Shown here in pieces: positions 61,301 through 64,000 of a DNA stretch of 64,000 nucleotides. Position 1 is the first letter of the stretch. Each line of letters begins with the position of its first letter. The DNA is taken from NCBI RefSeq assembly GCF_024643285.1, contig NZ_JAMSLW010000006.1:297987-361986 (forward strand). Reading direction: 5' to 3'. The notes under the pieces are model-generated. The model was not told where the DNA came from and searched no databases. It was given only the letters and a program-made list of their open reading frames with translations. This stretch comes from Parapedobacter lycopersici. GTDB lineage: Bacteria > Bacteroidota > Bacteroidia > Sphingobacteriales > Sphingobacteriaceae. The translations under genes were made by a program, and so were the position numbers.

Positions 61301-64000
61301 GGTGCTAATCCTGCTGGTGTCATCAACCCGCAATATGCGATTGACGATAACAATGCTAACTACTCCGAAATTACGTTGGGTGCTGTTGGTGTTGGTGTTG
61401 CAGCCTCTTTACATCAAGATATTTATTTCAAAACAAAGGTAACTACAACCGCCACGGATAAAATAAGACTGCGCATGCAGGTACCGCAAGCGTTGGCAAA
61501 TGTAGATATTCTAGGCGGATATACGGTTTACTTATTCAACGGCGATCAGCCGGTTGGTTCACCGATAACGCTGGAAAATTCATTAATTCCTGAATTAGAC
61601 TTACTCGGATTGCTTAATTCAGGTGGACGGATCAATGTGGAGCTGGAGCCGGGTGCAGGTATCACTTATGATCGTATCCGCTTTGAAGTGGCTTCCTTAG
61701 TTGGCGTGGGGATAGCAAGTCCCGTACGCTTATATAACGTATACCGGATATCTGATGCGTGTCCTGACCCGGATTATGAAGTGCCTCCGTTTGAGGTATG
61801 CGCGGATGTCATTGGTGACTCCGAAAATGTGGATGATATCCAGAACCTGACCGATGGTAACCACAATAGCTATGCGACTATTCGGTCGGATGCAGGTTTA
61901 GTTGCCGGTATCGGTGCCTATTCGGGATTCGTGGAGTTGGGTTTCGGGGCCGTTGTTCCTGCAGGTACATCATCCTACATCCGTATTGGATATGAAGAAG
62001 ATATATTGAACTCATTGCTTGCCGGTTCGATAGGAGAGCTGGTAAACGGCGTGTTGAATGGTATTGCCCTGGGCGACCATTATTTCGAGGTGACTATTCG
62101 GGATGCTGGTGGTAATCCAATAACGAATGGTACGGGAAGCAGCCAGAATCTCTTTGCAGATGCTGCCGGTCAGATCCGGTTGGTACAGGATACGAAAGGC
62201 CGGTATTATTTGGAGATTACGCCGACTGTTGATTATCAATCGATCAGGCTCGAAGACCATACAACCGCTTTGTTGGGGGTGCTATCATCCGAGGGACATT
62301 TGGATGTTTATGGCCTATGCCATACACCGACTACATTTGAGTGCGCGGCTGCATTCTCCACGTCGTATGAAGGCAGCGGCTTGAATCTCGATGCATTGAA
62401 TCTCGGTGGTGCCGGTGTACAAAACGCGTTCTGGGCAATAGACCAAAATACGTCAAGTGCCTCTACGTTGAGTTTGGGTACATTGGGTGTAAACAGTATC
62501 ATCCAACAAAATATCAAATTCGATCGGGACCTCGCAGTAGGAGACGAAATCCTTTTACGGATGACTGTAGGTGGTTCAACATTGAATGCTGCGATATTGG
62601 AAGCGTTGGAGATCGTATACTATTTAGACGGCCAGGAGGTAGTGGCGAAAGATTTCAATAGTGCATTCATCGAGGCAAACGTTGAAACCATATTAAATGC
62701 CAGTACACCGGAAGACGTTACCATTGCTGTCGACCAGCCGATTGACGAGATTGCAATCAGACTCTCCGGCCTGCTCGCGGTAGGTGTAGCGCCGCCGGTC
62801 AGCATCTATCATGTGGCGCCAATCTGTGTGTCTTACGCGCAGAGTTCGTTGGCGGTTACGAAAGATGGTGCGCTCGCCGACGGTGTTGACTTCAATGAAG
62901 TTACAGCCACGATCATTGATGCAGGTGGGGGAAGTGTAGCGAATAAGGCGGTAGAATTTACCATCACACACGTGGATGGAACGGTGACTACCGAAACCGT
63001 TAACACCGATGCGAGTGGAGAAGCGGTCTTACAGATTACCAGTACGATGGCGGGTGTTGCCTCGGTTACCGCTACGATAGAAGGAATGGTTATTACCGAA
63101 GGAAGCCCGGCGGAGGTAACGTTTATCATTCCAAACAACTTAAGTATCACGAAAGTCACCGACGAAACAGACGGTCGCGTGACAGCTGGTCAAAGCACGA
63201 CATTTACCGTAGTCATCACCAATGATGGTCCTGCACCTATAGCTGTAGGTAAAGTCATTCCGTTGAGTGAACGGCCAAGCCCAGGCTTGACGACCACTAA
63301 TTACGCGGTGACCAGCGCGAACGCTACCGTATCCGGAACAGGCAATGATGCGTCGGTGACGACAACTGCTGCGGTGCCGGTGGCTGGAACGATTACACTA
63401 ACCATTACAGCCGATGTGGCGGCGAATGCCCCGGCTACGGTGAAGAATATAATCGATGTTTGGGGACCCGACCGGGATCCGGACACCGATACGCCGGATG
63501 GTACAGCTGAGACACCGGATATTCCAGTCGACCGCGATTATGGTTTAGCCGGTAACATCACCAAAATTGCCGCTGACGGTACAGATGCAGTAGCCATTGC
63601 TGGTGAAGCATTTGACTATACCGTTACCGTTGTAAACGGTGGCCCGTCAACGATATTGGACGGTACAGTATTGTACCTGCAAGACGAGCTCTCCACCGGG
63701 CAAACGATCAGTGGTATCGTAGCGGGTTCCGCAAACATTACGGTAGGTCCCGTGGCCGCCGATGGTTCCTTTACGGTGACCGCCAATGAAGATATCGAAG
63801 AAACGGAACAGTTCACTCTAACGGTTACAGCGGACGTAGCCGGAGACATCGCGGTCGATGAGGTGAACAACACCATTAATATCTGGAGCACAGACCCTGC
63901 AGGCGACTACAGTACGCCGGAGGGTACGTTTACAACCCCGGACTATCCTGTCGACCGCGACTACGGTTTCGACGACGATGCAATCGCTAAAGTTGGTGAT
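58355..64000 (+). CDS. Giant modular secreted protein (putative adhesin), 3' end outside window
   Basis: At least 1882 residues, open at the right edge. A signal peptide (FLRFLFTCLAVPLLLFAPG, cleavage near VYGQ) is followed by four B-A pairs of about 370 residues. B modules (about 39-218, 402-585, 782-958, 1147-1325) carry AxDGxxxTYxTL, SGxxELGF, GNHYFE and QSIRIT phrases. A modules (about 223-389, 592-765, 967-1138, 1330-1490) carry SFDGTGLTVDLLGLGGAGV, NPQFAID, NYSEIAIG and FDRVAVG phrases. An invasin-like Ig domain (about 1495-1593) and DUF11-like repeats (from about 1597, NLSITKVTDETDGRVTAGQS) follow. No sorting domain is in view; a T9SS domain is expected beyond the edge. The first operon protein at 17.6-19.1 kb has a related module. 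Confidence 0.9.
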   Translation, partial: MKASSTHPKTSFLRFLFTCLAVPLLLFAPGLMGEVYGQDKVFVKSIESQSNVDNPNNVLVGQGSATENTFATVNSSTLIVNFAGHLEQDFEEILPANTTSYVRIGVDDAGLLNALLGGSLGTLLDDVLGILLGNHSFEIDIKNASGGSVLSGTSANSFQGANGRIRVVQNALGQFFLAITPDQPYSRIRITDRTTGVIGASDIDVYGAYYVENEPPCAPAFGTSFDGTGLTVDLLGLGGAGVTNPQFAIDSDPDNYSEIAIGTAGIGASMFQTVYFNTVSAKEDYFKVKLAVGNGGALTADLIGNIEIRAYNGAELVFSKKLQGGLVNGLDLLGLLQSGQPVTLPFGPGVEFDRVAIGYNSLISLSVLANSPIQLYSVERYGVGCPDPDPIVITPTDPMLIQKDCAAEVLSFEHANFPYNAVDGNNDTYVTLEASSGILLGGVLGEAYSGHVELGFNAPVATGKTVYVRIDFDEQQLGSLLDGSVGELLGGVVDGVLFGNHYFTVEAKNGATTILERSSNSGFNDALGTGSGEVKIVQDKNGHYYAAVTADAPFQSIRITEHLSALVGAGTIEHMNVYHACFSTGADLCEQPFATYSESDGISLDLLSVGSAGVNDAHLAIDDDDPSVEDDNTYSEIGIGAAGIGASTFQFVDFHTLSSPADYFKVKLGVENGSLLDVELLNNIEIRAYNGDELVYSQRLQNGLVAGLDILGLLTSDNVVTIPIGPGKAFDRVAVGVSTLVDVNALSTPIRIYSIKRFGADCPDPNPLPNPPDTESPFNGPDCGVELGEFENVNFAYNAIDGDIDTYATLSAGSGVVLGAGAYDGFIELGYDQPVPALETSYIRIDMADDGLLDALVGGTLGNLLADVGNIVLLGNHYFELEVRDAAGTPITTIGDASSAGGFTGNNVRIVRDKFGRTYIAYTADVPYQSVRITLKNTAIAGLDAVTTMNVYSMCRETVFDPCEQGAFTTFDGTGLSVNLLEGANPAGVINPQYAIDDNNANYSEITLGAVGVGVAASLHQDIYFKTKVTTTATDKIRLRMQVPQALANVDILGGYTVYLFNGDQPVGSPITLENSLIPELDLLGLLNSGGRINVELEPGAGITYDRIRFEVASLVGVGIASPVRLYNVYRISDACPDPDYEVPPFEVCADVIGDSENVDDIQNLTDGNHNSYATIRSDAGLVAGIGAYSGFVELGFGAVVPAGTSSYIRIGYEEDILNSLLAGSIGELVNGVLNGIALGDHYFEVTIRDAGGNPITNGTGSSQNLFADAAGQIRLVQDTKGRYYLEITPTVDYQSIRLEDHTTALLGVLSSEGHLDVYGLCHTPTTFECAAAFSTSYEGSGLNLDALNLGGAGVQNAFWAIDQNTSSASTLSLGTLGVNSIIQQNIKFDRDLAVGDEILLRMTVGGSTLNAAILEALEIVYYLDGQEVVAKDFNSAFIEANVETILNASTPEDVTIAVDQPIDEIAIRLSGLLAVGVAPPVSIYHVAPICVSYAQSSLAVTKDGALADGVDFNEVTATIIDAGGGSVANKAVEFTITHVDGTVTTETVNTDASGEAVLQITSTMAGVASVTATIEGMVITEGSPAEVTFIIPNNLSITKVTDETDGRVTAGQSTTFTVVITNDGPAPIAVGKVIPLSERPSPGLTTTNYAVTSANATVSGTGNDASVTTTAAVPVAGTITLTITADVAANAPATVKNIIDVWGPDRDPDTDTPDGTAETPDIPVDRDYGLAGNITKIAADGTDAVAIAGEAFDYTVTVVNGGPSTILDGTVLYLQDELSTGQTISGIVAGSANITVGPVAADGSFTVTANEDIEETEQFTLTVTADVAGDIAVDEVNNTINIWSTDPAGDYSTPEGTFTTPDYPVDRDYGFDDDAIAKVGD

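Overview
The window reads as chromosomal DNA of a Bacteroidota species, most likely Sphingobacteriaceae with near-balanced base composition (family level is inference). Supporting signs are promoters of the TTTG-N19-TAnnTTTG type, two SusC/SusD pairs, an ECF sigma/FecR pair with a DUF4974 end, a type IX secretion (T9SS) type-B sorting domain, DUF3078 and DUF5606 proteins, a 6S-like RNA between zapA and rny, and weak Shine-Dalgarno sequences.

Layout. 1-3.2 kb: tripartite RND efflux genes (minus strand, permease cut by the window edge). 3.4-9.2 kb: leuS, an array of 11-bp periodic repeats, and a DPP IV-type peptidase. 9.2-15.8 kb: PAS-LuxR regulator, small exported proteins, tRNA-Ala(GGC), membrane protein-dxr-rseP, a Tat-exported Dabb protein and a YwbE protein. 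15.8-19.1 kb: three secreted proteins in a minus-strand operon, only the last with a T9SS type-B sorting domain. 19.2-24.7 kb: carA with a structured leader, eno, an S46 peptidase, and an FtsB/DivIC-like protein. 24.9-25.9 kb: Tat-exported PIG-L deacetylase.

26.2-45.9 kb is the accessory core. An ECF sigma factor and FecR precede SusC1 (with STN signalling domain), SusD1 and a SelA/DgaE-like PLP enzyme. These are followed by a second PLP enzyme, SusC2 (no STN) and SusD2, a third PLP enzyme, an RraA-like protein that lacks the family's catalytic Arg-Asp, and two amidohydrolases. Every enzyme here carries a Tat- or Sec-type export signal, so I infer a periplasmic catabolic route: SusCD uptake, deacylation, PLP-dependent elimination. 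Both susC genes share a 5' leader element and a hairpin just inside the reading frame. The locus ends in a tandemly duplicated 84-bp palindromic terminator.

46-55 kb is housekeeping: DUF3078, rlmH, DUF5606, PPIase, radC, a second 11-bp periodic array, pheT, a coiled-coil protein, zapA, 6S RNA, rny and an Mpo1-like protein. 55.1-64 kb: a large P-loop regulator-like ATPase diverges across a 700-bp gap from a giant modular secreted protein that runs off the right edge.

The most unusual signals are the two mirrored 11-bp periodic arrays next to leuS and pheT, and the apparently fully exported PLP-lyase/amidohydrolase pathway.
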